A stretch of 64,000 nucleotides of DNA, taken from assembly GCF_011046895.1 (NCBI RefSeq), contig NZ_CP049250.1, forward strand, positions 1,710,501 to 1,774,500, read 5' to 3'. Shown here piece after piece: positions 1 through 12,764 of the stretch. The notes under the pieces are model-generated. The model saw only the letters and a list, made by a program, of their open reading frames with translations. It did no database searches and was not told where the DNA came from. The DNA is from Rhizobium rhizoryzae. Its GTDB lineage: Bacteria; Pseudomonadota; Alphaproteobacteria; Rhizobiales; Rhizobiaceae. Position 1 is the stretch's first letter. Every line of letters begins with the position of its first letter. The translations under genes were made by a program, and so were the position numbers.

Positions 1-83
1 GATCGCTGATTTCAGGCTTCCAACTGGCACAACGATCAGCCGCACAGCGGCAAGCGGCCTGATGCAGCGGATAGGCTCGAGCT

Positions 84-572
84 TCAAGTCTCCTCGGGCC
101 TGTCCTTGGGGTCGAATTGAACGATCGTCAGCCAGGTTCCGGTGACCGCTGGCTTTCGTTCGTTCTCGATCTCAACCGTTACGTCATAGCTCGTCATCAG
201 CATATTGGCTCCGCGATACCGCGCTTCCTTCAGCACGAATCTTCCCCGCACGCGCCGACCGACACGCACCGGCGAGCCAAAACGGATCTTGTCGAAGCCG
301 TAGTTCAGGCCCATCGTCTGTTCACGGATTTTGGGCAGTGCCGAGTAATTCATGGCTGACAGCAGGGAGAGGGTGAGAAAGCCATGAGCGATGGTTTCTC
401 CGAACGGGCTTTCCTTGGCCGCTCTTTCCGGGTCCGTGTGAATGAACTGCTGGTCCAGTGTTGCATCGGCAAACTGGTTGATCATCGTCTGGTCAACGGT
501 GATCCAGTCGGATACGCCGATTTCCTGTCCGATCAGGGCAGGGACGTCTGTCAATGAAATGATTTTGGTCAT
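84..572 (-). CDS. MaoC-family (hot-dog) dehydratase
   Basis: A 162-residue single hot-dog-fold protein of the MaoC/NodN type, which hydrates enoyl-CoA-like thioesters in the cytoplasm. The hydratase-2 signature is visible near residues 35-50, with Asp40 and His45 as the expected catalytic pair, followed by the conserved FGETIAHGFLTLSL stretch. I start it at the ATG at 572 because AGGA lies about eight bases upstream and the family begins close to here; an upstream in-frame ATG at 590 has no such site. It lies 120 bases downstream of glgX on the same strand, but nothing ties it to glycogen. The true substrate cannot be read from the sequence. Confidence 0.85.
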   Translation of the reverse strand: MTKIISLTDVPALIGQEIGVSDWITVDQTMINQFADATLDQQFIHTDPERAAKESPFGETIAHGFLTLSLLSAMNYSALPKIREQTMGLNYGFDKIRFGSPVRVGRRVRGRFVLKEARYRGANMLMTSYDVTVEIENERKPAVTGTWLTIVQFDPKDRPEET

Positions 573-692
573 TCTGTTCCTATCGAACAATGGACTTCAT
601 ATCTGGAGGGTCGCCTTGCAATATTCAAACAATCTACCGTGATTTTCAGGGGCTTCAGCATTTATCAGCAGAGCCTCTTATACTGTCTTCAC

Positions 693-2648
693 TCAATGCT
701 CTTGTGACACCAGCCAGGTTACCGAACGCGGAGCAAACCCTTCCTCGGGCTGCGGGCGATCACCCAGCACCTCATTCCAGGCGCCTTCCGGCAGGCAGAT
801 CTGCCGAACCTCGCTGGAGCGGTTAAAGACGATGGCCAGTTGCACATCCGTCTGTGTGTCACGATCCAGGGTTTGCAGCAGGATGGTCAGCTGTGTTCGT
901 TCCGGCTGCTCCCAGTCGGCTATGGTCATCGGTTCGCCCAGTTCGTTCAGCCAGGTGATGTCGCCGTCGCCGTGAAAGAAATCGAGATCGGCAAAGGCTG
1001 AGAACCGGCGGCGGATGGCAGCGAGCTCCGCGGTATGCGCCAGCAACTCTTCATCGAGCGTCCTCCAGTCGAGCCAGGTGATCTCGTTATCCTGCGCATA
1101 GGCATTGTTGTTGCCCTGCTGGCTGCGTCCACCCTCATCGCCCGCCGTCAGCATGATGGTGCCGCGCGTTGAGAACAGAGTGGACAGAAGCGCCTTCACA
1201 TCGCGTTTGCGGCCTGACACCACGGCGGAAAGAGGGGTTGCGCCTTCGATGCCATTGTTCCACGAATGGTTCTCGTTGTGGCCATCACGGTTATCCTCGC
1301 CATTGGCCTCGTTATGCTTGTGGGCATAGGACACCAGATCCATCAGCGTGAACCCGTCATGGGCTGCAATGAAGTTTACCGTGCGCGTCTCGGTCTCTCC
1401 GTGGCTGGAAAAGATATCTGACGAGCCGGCCAGAGCATTGGCAAGCGTTCCGGTTTTCGAAGGATCGCCACGCCAATAGCAGCGCATGTCATCGCGGGCG
1501 CGGTCGTTCCATTCGAGGAAGGGTGTCGGGAAATTGCCGAGCTGATAGCCGCCGGGGCCAATGTCCCAAGGTTCGGCAATCAGAATCCGGTCAGCCAGAA
1601 GCTCGTCTTGCGTGATGGCCAGCAGCGTATCGCTATGGCGCGAAAAGCCCTCGTGACTGCGGCCCAGAATGGTGCCGAGATCGAAACGGAACCCATCGAC
1701 CCCCGCATTCAGAACGAAATGGCGAAGTGTGTCGACAATCATTCGCCGGACGGTTGGGTGGTCGCAGGTGATTGTGTTGCCGGTGCCCGTATCGTTGATC
1801 AACGCGCCCGGATTGTCCGGTTGATGCCGGTAGAGGCTCGGGTTATCCAAACCCCGGAAACTCAGGGTGGCGCCATAGCGATCGCTCTCGCCGGTGTGGT
1901 TGAAGACCAGATCAAGGATGACGCCAATGCCGTGGCGATGCAGTTCCGCAACCGTTTCGCTCAGTTCCGCCATGCCACCGGGAGCAAGCCGTGGATCGAG
2001 CGCCATGAAGGTGACCGGATTGTAGCCCCAGCCATTGGTGAGCCCGAGAGGCGGCAAATGCCGCTCGTCGATCCAGGCGGTGATTGGCAGAAGCTCGACC
2101 GCATCGACACCGATGCGTTTCAGATGCGCGATGACGGATGGATGAGCAAGGGCCTTCAGCGTGCCGCGTTCATGCTGCGGAACGTCCGGGTGAAGCATGG
2201 TGAAGGGGCGAACTCCAAGCTCGTAGATCAGGCCACCTTTGCAAAACACTGGCGGTTTTGACGTGACCGGTGGGTCTGCCGTCACGATCGCCTTGGGAAC
2301 CAGATCCCCCGTATCGAGGCCGAATTCCGAAAGGCGAGGATCGTAGGTGTAGGGGCGATCCAACTCCTTCGCATAAGGGTCGACCAGCAGTTTAGCCGGG
2401 TCAAACCAAAGTCCGCGATCAGGATCGTGAGGACCGGAAGCGCGCAAGCCATAACGGGTGCCTTCCCCAAGTCCCGGAACGGCGAGGGTGAATCGGCCAT
2501 AGCCCTGTGGCGTCATCGGCAACCTTTGGAGTTCCTGCCGCCCCTCAGCGTCGAAGATGCAGACCTCCACGCCCGTGGCATGTGTGGACTGGACTGCGAA
2601 GGTAACGCCATCTGCGGAAAGGATTGCGCCCAGAAAAGAATGCTGCAT
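693..2648 (-). CDS. glgX: Glycogen debranching enzyme GlgX
   Basis: A 651-residue GH13 isoamylase-type enzyme that removes alpha-1,6 branches from phosphorylase-trimmed glycogen. It has an N-terminal CBM48 region (roughly residues 5-90) and then the barrel. Catalytic residues are visible: the nucleophile Asp at about 323 in GFRFD, the acid/base Glu at about 359 in IAEPWD and the transition-state Asp at about 431 in AAHDGF. I chose the ATG at 2648 because GGAAG precedes it at good distance and the family starts here; an ATG at 2678 would add ten residues. Unlike in the usual rhizobial arrangement, it is separated from pgm by an opposite-strand gene and a repeat, so it probably has its own promoter in 2649-2756. 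Confidence 0.93.
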   Translation of the reverse strand: MQHSFLGAILSADGVTFAVQSTHATGVEVCIFDAEGRQELQRLPMTPQGYGRFTLAVPGLGEGTRYGLRASGPHDPDRGLWFDPAKLLVDPYAKELDRPYTYDPRLSEFGLDTGDLVPKAIVTADPPVTSKPPVFCKGGLIYELGVRPFTMLHPDVPQHERGTLKALAHPSVIAHLKRIGVDAVELLPITAWIDERHLPPLGLTNGWGYNPVTFMALDPRLAPGGMAELSETVAELHRHGIGVILDLVFNHTGESDRYGATLSFRGLDNPSLYRHQPDNPGALINDTGTGNTITCDHPTVRRMIVDTLRHFVLNAGVDGFRFDLGTILGRSHEGFSRHSDTLLAITQDELLADRILIAEPWDIGPGGYQLGNFPTPFLEWNDRARDDMRCYWRGDPSKTGTLANALAGSSDIFSSHGETETRTVNFIAAHDGFTLMDLVSYAHKHNEANGEDNRDGHNENHSWNNGIEGATPLSAVVSGRKRDVKALLSTLFSTRGTIMLTAGDEGGRSQQGNNNAYAQDNEITWLDWRTLDEELLAHTAELAAIRRRFSAFADLDFFHGDGDITWLNELGEPMTIADWEQPERTQLTILLQTLDRDTQTDVQLAIVFNRSSEVRQICLPEGAWNEVLGDRPQPEEGFAPRSVTWLVSQEH

Positions 2649-2756
2649 GCGGCTTCCAGTTCTTCGAGAAACTGCCATAGTATTAGGATCAACTTATGCA
2701 CGCAGGTTGCGCGTTATACGCATCTTGCACAGTTCGACGGTTTTGGGGAGGAAAAC

Positions 2757-3203
2757 ATGCCATCGACCATTCGCTTGCATCGTTTGCTCAAGGCGCCAGT
2801 GGACAGGGTCTTTCGTGCGTTTACGGATGCCGATGCCATGGTGAAGTGGAATCCGCCGCACGGCTTCACCGCACGAATGCATGAATTCGAGCCGAAGGAG
2901 GACGGCATTTTTCGCATGTCCTTCACCAATTTCACGACGGGCGAAACGCATTCCTTCGGTGGCAAGTATCTCGAATTCGTCGAAAACAAGCGCCTTCGCT
3001 ATACGGACCAGTTCGATGATCCGAACCTGTCCGGGCAGATGGAAACGGTGGTGGAGTTCAAGGAGACACCGATGGGTACAGAACTCACCATTGTGCAGGC
3101 GGGTATTCCCGACCCGATTCCGGAAGCAGCCTGCTATCTCGGCTGGCAGGAATCGCTCTCCTTGCTGACGCTTCTGGTAGAGCCGGAGATTCGGCAAGGT
3201 TAG
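2757..3203 (+). CDS. SRPBCC/AHSA1 (START-like) domain protein
   Basis: A 148-residue protein with one SRPBCC (activator of Hsp90 ATPase homologue 1-like) fold. It opens with the typical TIRLHRLLKAPVDRVFRAFTD strand-helix and keeps the family's WNPPHG, GGKYLEF and TELTIVQ segments. Such proteins form a hydrophobic cup that binds small ligands; the ligand here is unknown. The ATG at 2757 is preceded by GGGAGGAAAAC, a strong ribosome site, so longer upstream in-frame extensions are rejected. It is divergent from glgX and convergent with pgm, so it interrupts the glycogen gene cluster on the opposite strand. Confidence 0.85.
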   Translation: MPSTIRLHRLLKAPVDRVFRAFTDADAMVKWNPPHGFTARMHEFEPKEDGIFRMSFTNFTTGETHSFGGKYLEFVENKRLRYTDQFDDPNLSGQMETVVEFKETPMGTELTIVQAGIPDPIPEAACYLGWQESLSLLTLLVEPEIRQG

Positions 3204-3222
3204 ACAGTCATACGAGCGCGTT

Positions 3223-3401
3223 ACCCCCCTCTGCCTTGCCAGGCATCTCCCCCTCAAGGGGGGAGATTGGCAAGATGCTTTCGCTCGCTATTTCTCGCAA
3301 ACTGTGGTTGCCGCACCAACCATGCACCATGGCATTCCGTGGGTTGCCACGAATCGATCTCCCCCCTTGAGGGGGAGATGTCCGGCAGGACAGAGGGGGG
3401 T
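3223..3401. repeat. Large intergenic inverted repeat with paired palindromic arms
   Basis: Two arms of about 47 bases, 3223-3270 and 3355-3401, are near-perfect reverse complements. Each contains an internal palindrome (CTCCCCCTCAAGGGGGGAG in the left arm) and ends in a run of C or G next to CTCTG. This matches the style of short intergenic palindromic repeats scattered through Rhizobium and Agrobacterium chromosomes (RIME-like elements). It sits between the convergent ends of the SRPBCC gene and pgm, where the folded RNA could end or stabilise transcripts from either side. Confidence 0.8.
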
Positions 3402-3414
3402 GAAGCTTAGCCGC

Positions 3415-6488
<3,074 letters not shown>

Positions 6489-6571
6489 GCCCATCACCTT
6501 CTCCCCCATGCGGTGACACGATGGAGCACTGATACTCCATCGTCTCTCACTGTGCCCGAATTCCAGATGTG

Positions 6572-7834
6572 TCAGAGATCCAGTTTGTCGATCATCGGCT
6601 GCGTGATCAGGCAGATTCCGTTCTCGCTGCGGCGAAACCGCTTGGCATCGAGTTCTGGATCTTCGCCCACGATCAGACCTTCCGGAATGGTGACACCCGC
6701 GTCAATCACCACATTCTTCAACTGGGCGCGCCGTCCTACGCGAACATTTGGAAGGATCACCGCACCTTCAAGGCGCGAATAGGAATTTGCGCGCACGCCG
6801 GTGAAGAGAAGGCTGTTCGAAAGTGCCGAGCCCGAAATGATGCAATCGCCCGAGACAACGGAGGAGACTGCCGAGCCGCGACGATTTTCGTCGTCATGGA
6901 CGAACTTTGCCGGCGGCGTGATTTCCGCATAGGTCCAGATCGGCCAGGACTTGTCGTAGATATCGAGTTCGGGAACGATGCCCGTCAGATCGATATTTGC
7001 CTGCCAGTAGGCGTCGATCGTTCCCACATCGCGCCAGTATGCCTGCTTTTCGAAGTCAGAACGCACGCAGGACTGCGCGAAGCGATGCGCCACGGCTTTG
7101 CCGTTCGCCACGATCCACGGAATGATATCCTTGCCGAAGTCACGGCTGGAGCCTGGATCGGCAGCATCGCGGCGCAGGCATTCCATCAGGAACTTGGTGT
7201 GGAAGACATAAATGCCCATGGATGCAAGGGCGTAGTCCGGCTTGTCGGGGATGCCCGGCGGATCGGCTGGCTTTTCCACGAAAGCGCTGATCTCGTCCTT
7301 GTCGTTGACATGCATGACGCCGAAGCCGGTGGCTTCCATGCGCGGCACTTCCAGGCAGCCGACGGTGACGTCCGCACCGGAATCCACGTGCTGCTGCAGC
7401 ATCAGCTCGTAGTCCATCTTGTAGATGTGATCGCCGGCCAGAATAACCATGTATTCCGGGTTATAGGCCTCGATGATATCGATGTTCTGGTAAACCGCAT
7501 CGGCTGTGCCTTCATACCATTGCGTTTCGGAGACGCGCTGGGAGGCAGGCAGAATATCGAAGCTTTCGTTACGTTCGGGACGCAGGAAGTTCCAGCCACG
7601 CTGCAGATGGCGGATCAGCGAATGCGCCTTGTACTGAGTAGCGACACCGAAGCGGCGAATACCTGAATTCAAGGCATTCGAGAGTGCGAAATCGATGATG
7701 CGGGCCTTGCCGCCGAAATAGACCGCAGGCTTTGCGCGGCGATCCGTCAGTTCCTTCAGACGGCTGCCGCGTCCCCCTGCCAGTACATAGGCCATGGCGT
7801 CGCGGGCTAGCGGTTGAACACGTTTTGTCGTCAT
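6572..7834 (-). CDS. glgC: Glucose-1-phosphate adenylyltransferase (ADP-glucose pyrophosphorylase)
   Basis: A 420-residue enzyme making ADP-glucose from ATP and glucose-1-phosphate, the committed and allosterically controlled step of bacterial glycogen synthesis. The nucleotidyltransferase signature LAGGRGSRL with the following RAKPAV is at 18-38; the glucose-1-phosphate region with FVEKPADPP follows, and the C-terminal third is the left-handed beta-helix allosteric domain. GGGAGGAACGCC is a strong ribosome site directly before the ATG at 7834. It lies 26 bases after glgB in the same operon. Confidence 0.96.
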   Translation of the reverse strand: MTTKRVQPLARDAMAYVLAGGRGSRLKELTDRRAKPAVYFGGKARIIDFALSNALNSGIRRFGVATQYKAHSLIRHLQRGWNFLRPERNESFDILPASQRVSETQWYEGTADAVYQNIDIIEAYNPEYMVILAGDHIYKMDYELMLQQHVDSGADVTVGCLEVPRMEATGFGVMHVNDKDEISAFVEKPADPPGIPDKPDYALASMGIYVFHTKFLMECLRRDAADPGSSRDFGKDIIPWIVANGKAVAHRFAQSCVRSDFEKQAYWRDVGTIDAYWQANIDLTGIVPELDIYDKSWPIWTYAEITPPAKFVHDDENRRGSAVSSVVSGDCIISGSALSNSLLFTGVRANSYSRLEGAVILPNVRVGRRAQLKNVVIDAGVTIPEGLIVGEDPELDAKRFRRSENGICLITQPMIDKLDL

Positions 7835-7860
7835 GGCGTTCCTCCCAGGTATCGATAAAA

Positions 7861-10077
7861 TCAGGTTTCAGGCTCAAGCATGATGGTGGCGAGCGGTGGT
7901 AGTGTGACCTCTGCGCTAATGGTTCCTCCGGCAGAAACGGCTTGCACCCTGCCACCATTGCCCTTGCCGCTGCCGCCGTAGATTTCGGCGTCAGTATTCA
8001 GTATTTCGCGCCAGCGGCCCTCCTTCGGCAGAGGCACACGGTAGTTTTCCCTGTAGACCGGCGTGAAATTGGTAATGACGGCAACCGGCTTTTCTCCCGG
8101 CGCCTTGCGCAACCAGGCATAGACCGAATTGTCGGAATCATCCGCGATCAGCCATTCGAAGCCTTCACCCTCGCAATCGCGTGCATGCAGTGCAGGCTTG
8201 GAGCGGTAGGTGAAATTCAGATCGCGTACCAGACGGCGGACACCTTCATGCGGATGGTAATGCAGCAGGTTCCAGTCGAGCGAACGTGCCTCGCTCCACT
8301 CGCTCCACTGCGCAAATTCCTGTCCCATGAACAACAGCTTCTTGCCGGGATAGCCCCACATGAAGGCGTAATAGGCGCGCAGGTTGGCGAACTTCTGCCA
8401 GTCATCGCCTGCCATCTTGGCAATCAGCGACCCTTTGCCATGCACCACCTCATCGTGGGACAGCGGCAGAACGAAGTTTTCCGAATAGGCGTAGATCAGG
8501 CCAAATGTCAGTTCGTTATGGTGGAACTTGCGATGCACCGGCTCCCGCTTCAGGTAGCTCAGCGTATCGTGCATGAAGCCCATGTTCCACTTGAAGCCGA
8601 AGCCGAGGCCGCCTTCGTGCACGGGGTGCGAAACCTTGGGCCAGGATGTGCTCTCTTCGGCAATCGTCATCAGCCCCGCATGCGAGGCGTAGCTTGCGGA
8701 GTTCAGCTTCTGCAGGAAGCGAACGGCTTCAAGATTCTCGCGCCCGCCATACTCATTAGGGACCCACTCGCCTTCCTTGCGGGAATAATCGAGGTAGAGC
8801 ATGGACGCGACCGCATCGACACGCAGGCCGTCTAGATGAAACTTTTCCGCCCAATAGAGCGCGTTATTGATGAGATAGGACAGAACTTCGATACGACCGA
8901 AATTATAGATCGCCGTATTCCAGTCCGGGTGGAAGCCCTGACGCGGATCGGCATGTTCGTAGAGGGCAGTGCCATCGAATTCCCGAAGACCATGGGCATC
9001 CGTCGGGAAGTGGGCGGGCACCCAATCGAGAATGACGCCAATACCCACCTTGTGGCAACCGTTGACGAAGCGGGCAAAGCCCTCCGGCTCGCCAAACCGC
9101 GCGGTCGGGGCGTAGAGCCCGGTGGTCTGGTAGCCCCAGGACGGGTCGAAGGGATGTTCGGTAATGGGCAGAAACTCGATATGGGTAAAGCCCATATCCG
9201 TGACATAGGGAATGAGTTCCGCCGCCAGTTCATCCCAGCTGAGAAAGGTTCCGTCTGGCCGTTTGCGCCAGGAGCCCGCATGAACCTCGTAGATCGAAAT
9301 CGGCTGGCGGCGATGGTCGCATTCTGCCCAGAACTTGCGATGTGCCTCGTCTTCCCATTCCTGCACCAGTTCCGGTGCGGTTAGCGATGCCGTCTGTGGC
9401 CGAAGCTCCGCACGCCGTGCATAGGGGTCTGCCTTCAGGGGCAGGGGCACGCCATCCTTGCCGATGATCTCGAACTTGTAGGTACTGCCAGGCAGGACGT
9501 CGGGGGCAAAGATCTCCCAGATGCCGGTATCGACCCTCAGCCGCATGACATGGCGGCGACCGTCCCAATTGTTGAAGTCGCCGACCACGGAAACGCGCTT
9601 GGCATTGGGAGCCCATACGGCAAAGTGAAAACCTTCGGCGCCTTCGTGCTTCAGCGGATGTGCGCCCATCTTGTCGAAGAGGCGCAGGTGCGACCCTTCG
9701 CGAACGAAATAGTCATCCATGGGACCCAGCACCGGGCCAAAGCTGTAAGGATCGGTCAGCGCCCATTCCGCATCGCCCCGGCGCGCCCGGTAGCGCAGGG
9801 GCTTGAGCGTGGTGAGCGTCACCGGTCCTTCGAAAAAGCCTGCTTCGTGGCGAAGTCCAAGCTCACCCAGAATCGTTCCGTCCAGTGCCGTCACGGTCAC
9901 GTTTTCGGCTCCGGGTATGAAGCAGCGGGCAATAATCCCGCTGCCTGACTTGTGCGGCCCAAGAACCGCGAAAGGATTTGCATGTGAACCGCTGATGAGC
10001 GCCTCGATCTCGGCAAGCGGAAGTTCACTCGGTGTTTGTCCGTTCTTGCCATTGGATGCGGGCGACTGGCTCATCAT
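7861..10077 (-). CDS. glgB: 1,4-alpha-glucan branching enzyme
   Basis: A 738-residue GH13 enzyme that makes the alpha-1,6 branches of glycogen. There is an N-terminal extension of about 140 residues, a CBM48 domain (about 148-220, with [18 protein letters not shown]), the catalytic barrel with nucleophile Asp421 in LRVDAV and acid/base Glu474 in IAEES, the SHDEVVHGK motif, and a C-terminal beta domain. The full N-terminal extension matches the long subfamily. The start overlaps the glgP stop by four bases (ATGA), showing coupling; a second ATG follows immediately. Known family architecture and operon position agree. Confidence 0.96.
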   Translation of the reverse strand: MMSQSPASNGKNGQTPSELPLAEIEALISGSHANPFAVLGPHKSGSGIIARCFIPGAENVTVTALDGTILGELGLRHEAGFFEGPVTLTTLKPLRYRARRGDAEWALTDPYSFGPVLGPMDDYFVREGSHLRLFDKMGAHPLKHEGAEGFHFAVWAPNAKRVSVVGDFNNWDGRRHVMRLRVDTGIWEIFAPDVLPGSTYKFEIIGKDGVPLPLKADPYARRAELRPQTASLTAPELVQEWEDEAHRKFWAECDHRRQPISIYEVHAGSWRKRPDGTFLSWDELAAELIPYVTDMGFTHIEFLPITEHPFDPSWGYQTTGLYAPTARFGEPEGFARFVNGCHKVGIGVILDWVPAHFPTDAHGLREFDGTALYEHADPRQGFHPDWNTAIYNFGRIEVLSYLINNALYWAEKFHLDGLRVDAVASMLYLDYSRKEGEWVPNEYGGRENLEAVRFLQKLNSASYASHAGLMTIAEESTSWPKVSHPVHEGGLGFGFKWNMGFMHDTLSYLKREPVHRKFHHNELTFGLIYAYSENFVLPLSHDEVVHGKGSLIAKMAGDDWQKFANLRAYYAFMWGYPGKKLLFMGQEFAQWSEWSEARSLDWNLLHYHPHEGVRRLVRDLNFTYRSKPALHARDCEGEGFEWLIADDSDNSVYAWLRKAPGEKPVAVITNFTPVYRENYRVPLPKEGRWREILNTDAEIYGGSGKGNGGRVQAVSAGGTISAEVTLPPLATIMLEPET

Positions 10078-12536
10078 GCTCTCCAGATTTCCGACGCATA
10101 CTGCCGGATGGTTCTGTCAGACGAGAACCAGCCCATGCGCGCCGTATTGCGAATGGTCTTGCCGTACCAGGACACGGGATCGGCCCAGATCTGGTCGACA
10201 TCGCGCTGCGCCTTCGCATAGGCATCGAAGTCACCGGCCACCATGAACCAGTCATGGTTATAGATGCCATCGATGAGAGCCGTGAAGCGTGAACGATCAT
10301 CGGGAGAGAAGACGCCGGACGAGATGGCCTGGAGCGCCTGGGCCAGTTCACGCGACTGCTCGATGATGGCCCGTGGATTGTGGCCTTCCGAGCGGACGCG
10401 GGCGACTTCGTCCGCCGTCATGCCGAAGATAACGATGTTTTCCTCGCCCACATGGTCGCGCATCTCGACGTTGGCGCCATCCAGTGTGCCGATTGTCAGT
10501 GCACCGTTCAGGCCGAACTTCATGTTGCCGGTACCGGAGGCTTCCATGCCCGCCGTCGAAATCTGTTCTGACAGATCCGCCGCCGGAACCATGACTTCCG
10601 CGAGCGAGACGTTGTAGTTCGGGATGAATACAACCTTCAGAAGCCCTCGGACAGCCGGGTCATTGTTGATGACACGCGCCACGTCGTTTGCCAGTTTGAT
10701 GATCAGCTTGGCGTTGTGGTAGCTGGGCGCAGCTTTGCCCGCGAAGAACTTGACGCGCGGCACCCAATCCAGTTCCGGATGGGAGCGAATCTGATCGTAC
10801 AGCGCAACCGCTTCGACGATATTCAAAAGCTGACGCTTATATTCGTGGATGCGCTTGATCTGGATGTCGAACATGGCCGACGGATCGATGCGAATGCCCA
10901 TGCGGCCTGCCACGAGATTGGCAAGCTGCACCTTGTTCTGACGCTTCACCTCCGCGAATTTCTGCTGGAAGGCGCTGTCGTCGGCAAAGCTGTCCAGTGC
11001 GCGCAGGGCCTCGGTATTGTCCTCGAACTCAGGTCCGATGGCTTCACGCAGCAGGTTGGTCAGGCCCGGATTGCACTGCATCAGCCAGCGACGCGGGGTG
11101 ATGCCGTTCGTCTTGTTGTTGATACGGTTGGGGTAAAGCGAATGGAGGTCGGCGAACACCGTTTCCTTCATCAGATCGGTATGGAGTGCCGAGACGCCAT
11201 TGATGGAGTGCGAGCCCACGAAGGCAAGATTGCCCATGCGCACGCGCCGGTCGCCGCCTTCATCGATCAGCGATATCGCCCGGATCTGGCTGTCGCCGAA
11301 CTTCTTTTCCTTGCGGGCATCCAGCAGGATCTTGGTATTGATCGCGTAGATGATCTGCATGTGGCGCGGCAGCAGACGCTCGAACAGCGGAACCGGCCAG
11401 CTTTCCAGAGCCTCGGGCAGCAGCGTGTGGTTGGTGTAGGAGAAGGTCTGGCGCGTCACGTCCCAGGCCAGATCGAAATCCATGCCGTGCACATCACACA
11501 AGAGACGGATCAGTTCAGCAATCGAAATGGCCGGGTGCGTGTCGTTCAGCTGGATCGACACCTTTTCGTGCAGGTTGGTAAAGTCCGGATACTGCTGGAG
11601 GTGACGGCGCAAAATGTCCTGCAGCGAAGCCGACGAGAAGAAATACTCCTGGCGCAGACGCAGCTCCTGTCCGGCCGGATTGGCATCTGCCGGATAGAGA
11701 ACGCGGGTGAGTGTCTCCGCCTTGTTGCTTTCGCGCAGCGCACCGATGTGATCACCGGCGTTGAATGCGTCGAGCAGGATCGGATCGATCGGCTGGGCGG
11801 ACCAGAGACGCAGCGTGTTGACGCGCTTGCCGCGCCAGCCAACGATTGGCGTGTCGTACGCCATGGCGATGAAACGTTCCGCAGGCTTCCAGACGAAACG
11901 CGGCGGATCATCATAGCCGCCGACACTTTCCACCGAGCCGCCAAAGCCGATTTCATAGGAGCTTTCACGCCGCTCGAATTCCCATGGATTGCCGTGTGCA
12001 AGCCAGTTTTCCGGCAGTTCCACCTGCCAGCCATCGGCCATCTGCTGGCGGAAAAGCCCGTGCACGTAGCGAATGCCGTAGCCATAGGCGGGAATATCGA
12101 CCGTTGCCATGCTTTCCATGAAACAGGCTGCCAGTCGACCAAGACCCCCATTGCCGAGCGCCGCATCCGGTTCGAGGCCCGCAATCACATCGATATCGAC
12201 ACCCAAAGATGCGAGCGCATCCTTGATCTCGCTGAGAAGCTCCATGTTTGAAACGGCATCGCGCATCAGGCGGCCGATCAGGAACTCTAGCGATAGGTAG
12301 TAAACGCGCTTGTCGCCCGTCCGGTAGACCTTGCGCGTGGACTCCATCCACTTGTCGATGATTCGGTCACGAACCACGAGGATGGCCGCTGTGAGCCAGT
12401 CATGCGGCTTGGCAACCTTGGCGTCCTTACCGATGCGGTAGGTCAGGCGCTCTATGATCTCTTCCGCCATGATTTCGGGGCGGGAGCTGCGCGGTGCCGG
12501 TTGCGGGATTTCTACCGGAGGAAGCGTATTATTCAT
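10074..12536 (-). CDS. glgP: Glycogen/alpha-glucan phosphorylase
   Basis: An 820-residue GT35 enzyme that releases glucose-1-phosphate from glycogen ends with inorganic phosphate. The pyridoxal-phosphate signature EASGTGNMKFGLNGAL places the Schiff-base Lys at 673. I use the ATG at 12536 because homologues begin nearby; a TTG at 12605 would add 23 residues of unconserved sequence. No strong Shine-Dalgarno is seen, so the start is less certain than the product. It is the first gene of the glgPBCA-pgm operon, with the promoter presumably in the roughly 160-base region between 12536 and the upstream gene's terminator. Placing breakdown and synthesis genes in one operon is normal in this group. 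Confidence 0.94.
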   Translation of the reverse strand: MNNTLPPVEIPQPAPRSSRPEIMAEEIIERLTYRIGKDAKVAKPHDWLTAAILVVRDRIIDKWMESTRKVYRTGDKRVYYLSLEFLIGRLMRDAVSNMELLSEIKDALASLGVDIDVIAGLEPDAALGNGGLGRLAACFMESMATVDIPAYGYGIRYVHGLFRQQMADGWQVELPENWLAHGNPWEFERRESSYEIGFGGSVESVGGYDDPPRFVWKPAERFIAMAYDTPIVGWRGKRVNTLRLWSAQPIDPILLDAFNAGDHIGALRESNKAETLTRVLYPADANPAGQELRLRQEYFFSSASLQDILRRHLQQYPDFTNLHEKVSIQLNDTHPAISIAELIRLLCDVHGMDFDLAWDVTRQTFSYTNHTLLPEALESWPVPLFERLLPRHMQIIYAINTKILLDARKEKKFGDSQIRAISLIDEGGDRRVRMGNLAFVGSHSINGVSALHTDLMKETVFADLHSLYPNRINNKTNGITPRRWLMQCNPGLTNLLREAIGPEFEDNTEALRALDSFADDSAFQQKFAEVKRQNKVQLANLVAGRMGIRIDPSAMFDIQIKRIHEYKRQLLNIVEAVALYDQIRSHPELDWVPRVKFFAGKAAPSYHNAKLIIKLANDVARVINNDPAVRGLLKVVFIPNYNVSLAEVMVPAADLSEQISTAGMEASGTGNMKFGLNGALTIGTLDGANVEMRDHVGEENIVIFGMTADEVARVRSEGHNPRAIIEQSRELAQALQAISSGVFSPDDRSRFTALIDGIYNHDWFMVAGDFDAYAKAQRDVDQIWADPVSWYGKTIRNTARMGWFSSDRTIRQYASEIWRA

Positions 12537-12699
12537 TGGGCTGCCAACTTTGCTGGAGGGAACGGTGGAGGAGGCGTTCGGTTCAGAATATGGCCTTTTC
12601 TTCAACGTCGAATATAATCGTTATGATGCACATGCGTTCAGAGGTCGCAATAGGGTTTGTCAGAGTTTTTCAAAGCGCTTTGGTCGATGCAAGGTCTTG

Positions 12700-12738
12700 A
12701 AGAAAAACGGAAAGGCGCTCGCATCTCTGCAAGCGCCT
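12700..12738 (-). terminator. Intrinsic terminator of the Tad-like gene
   Basis: On the minus strand AGGCGCT pairs with AGCGCCT around a 12-base loop (12713-12719 with 12732-12738) and is followed by TTTCCGTTTTTC. It lies 27 bases past the stop of the von Willebrand gene and upstream of glgP, so it should insulate the glycogen operon. Confidence 0.65.
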
Positions 12739-12764
12739 GTAAACCTTGAGAAGAATGTGTTGCG

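Noticed and set aside
3..62. Possible last 19 codons of a plus-strand gene at the left edge
   Set aside because: Too short to judge; it has no recognisable motif.
10716..12251. Plus-strand open frame of about 510 codons opposite glgP
   Set aside because: Shadow of a conserved gene; no ribosome site and no recognisable domain.
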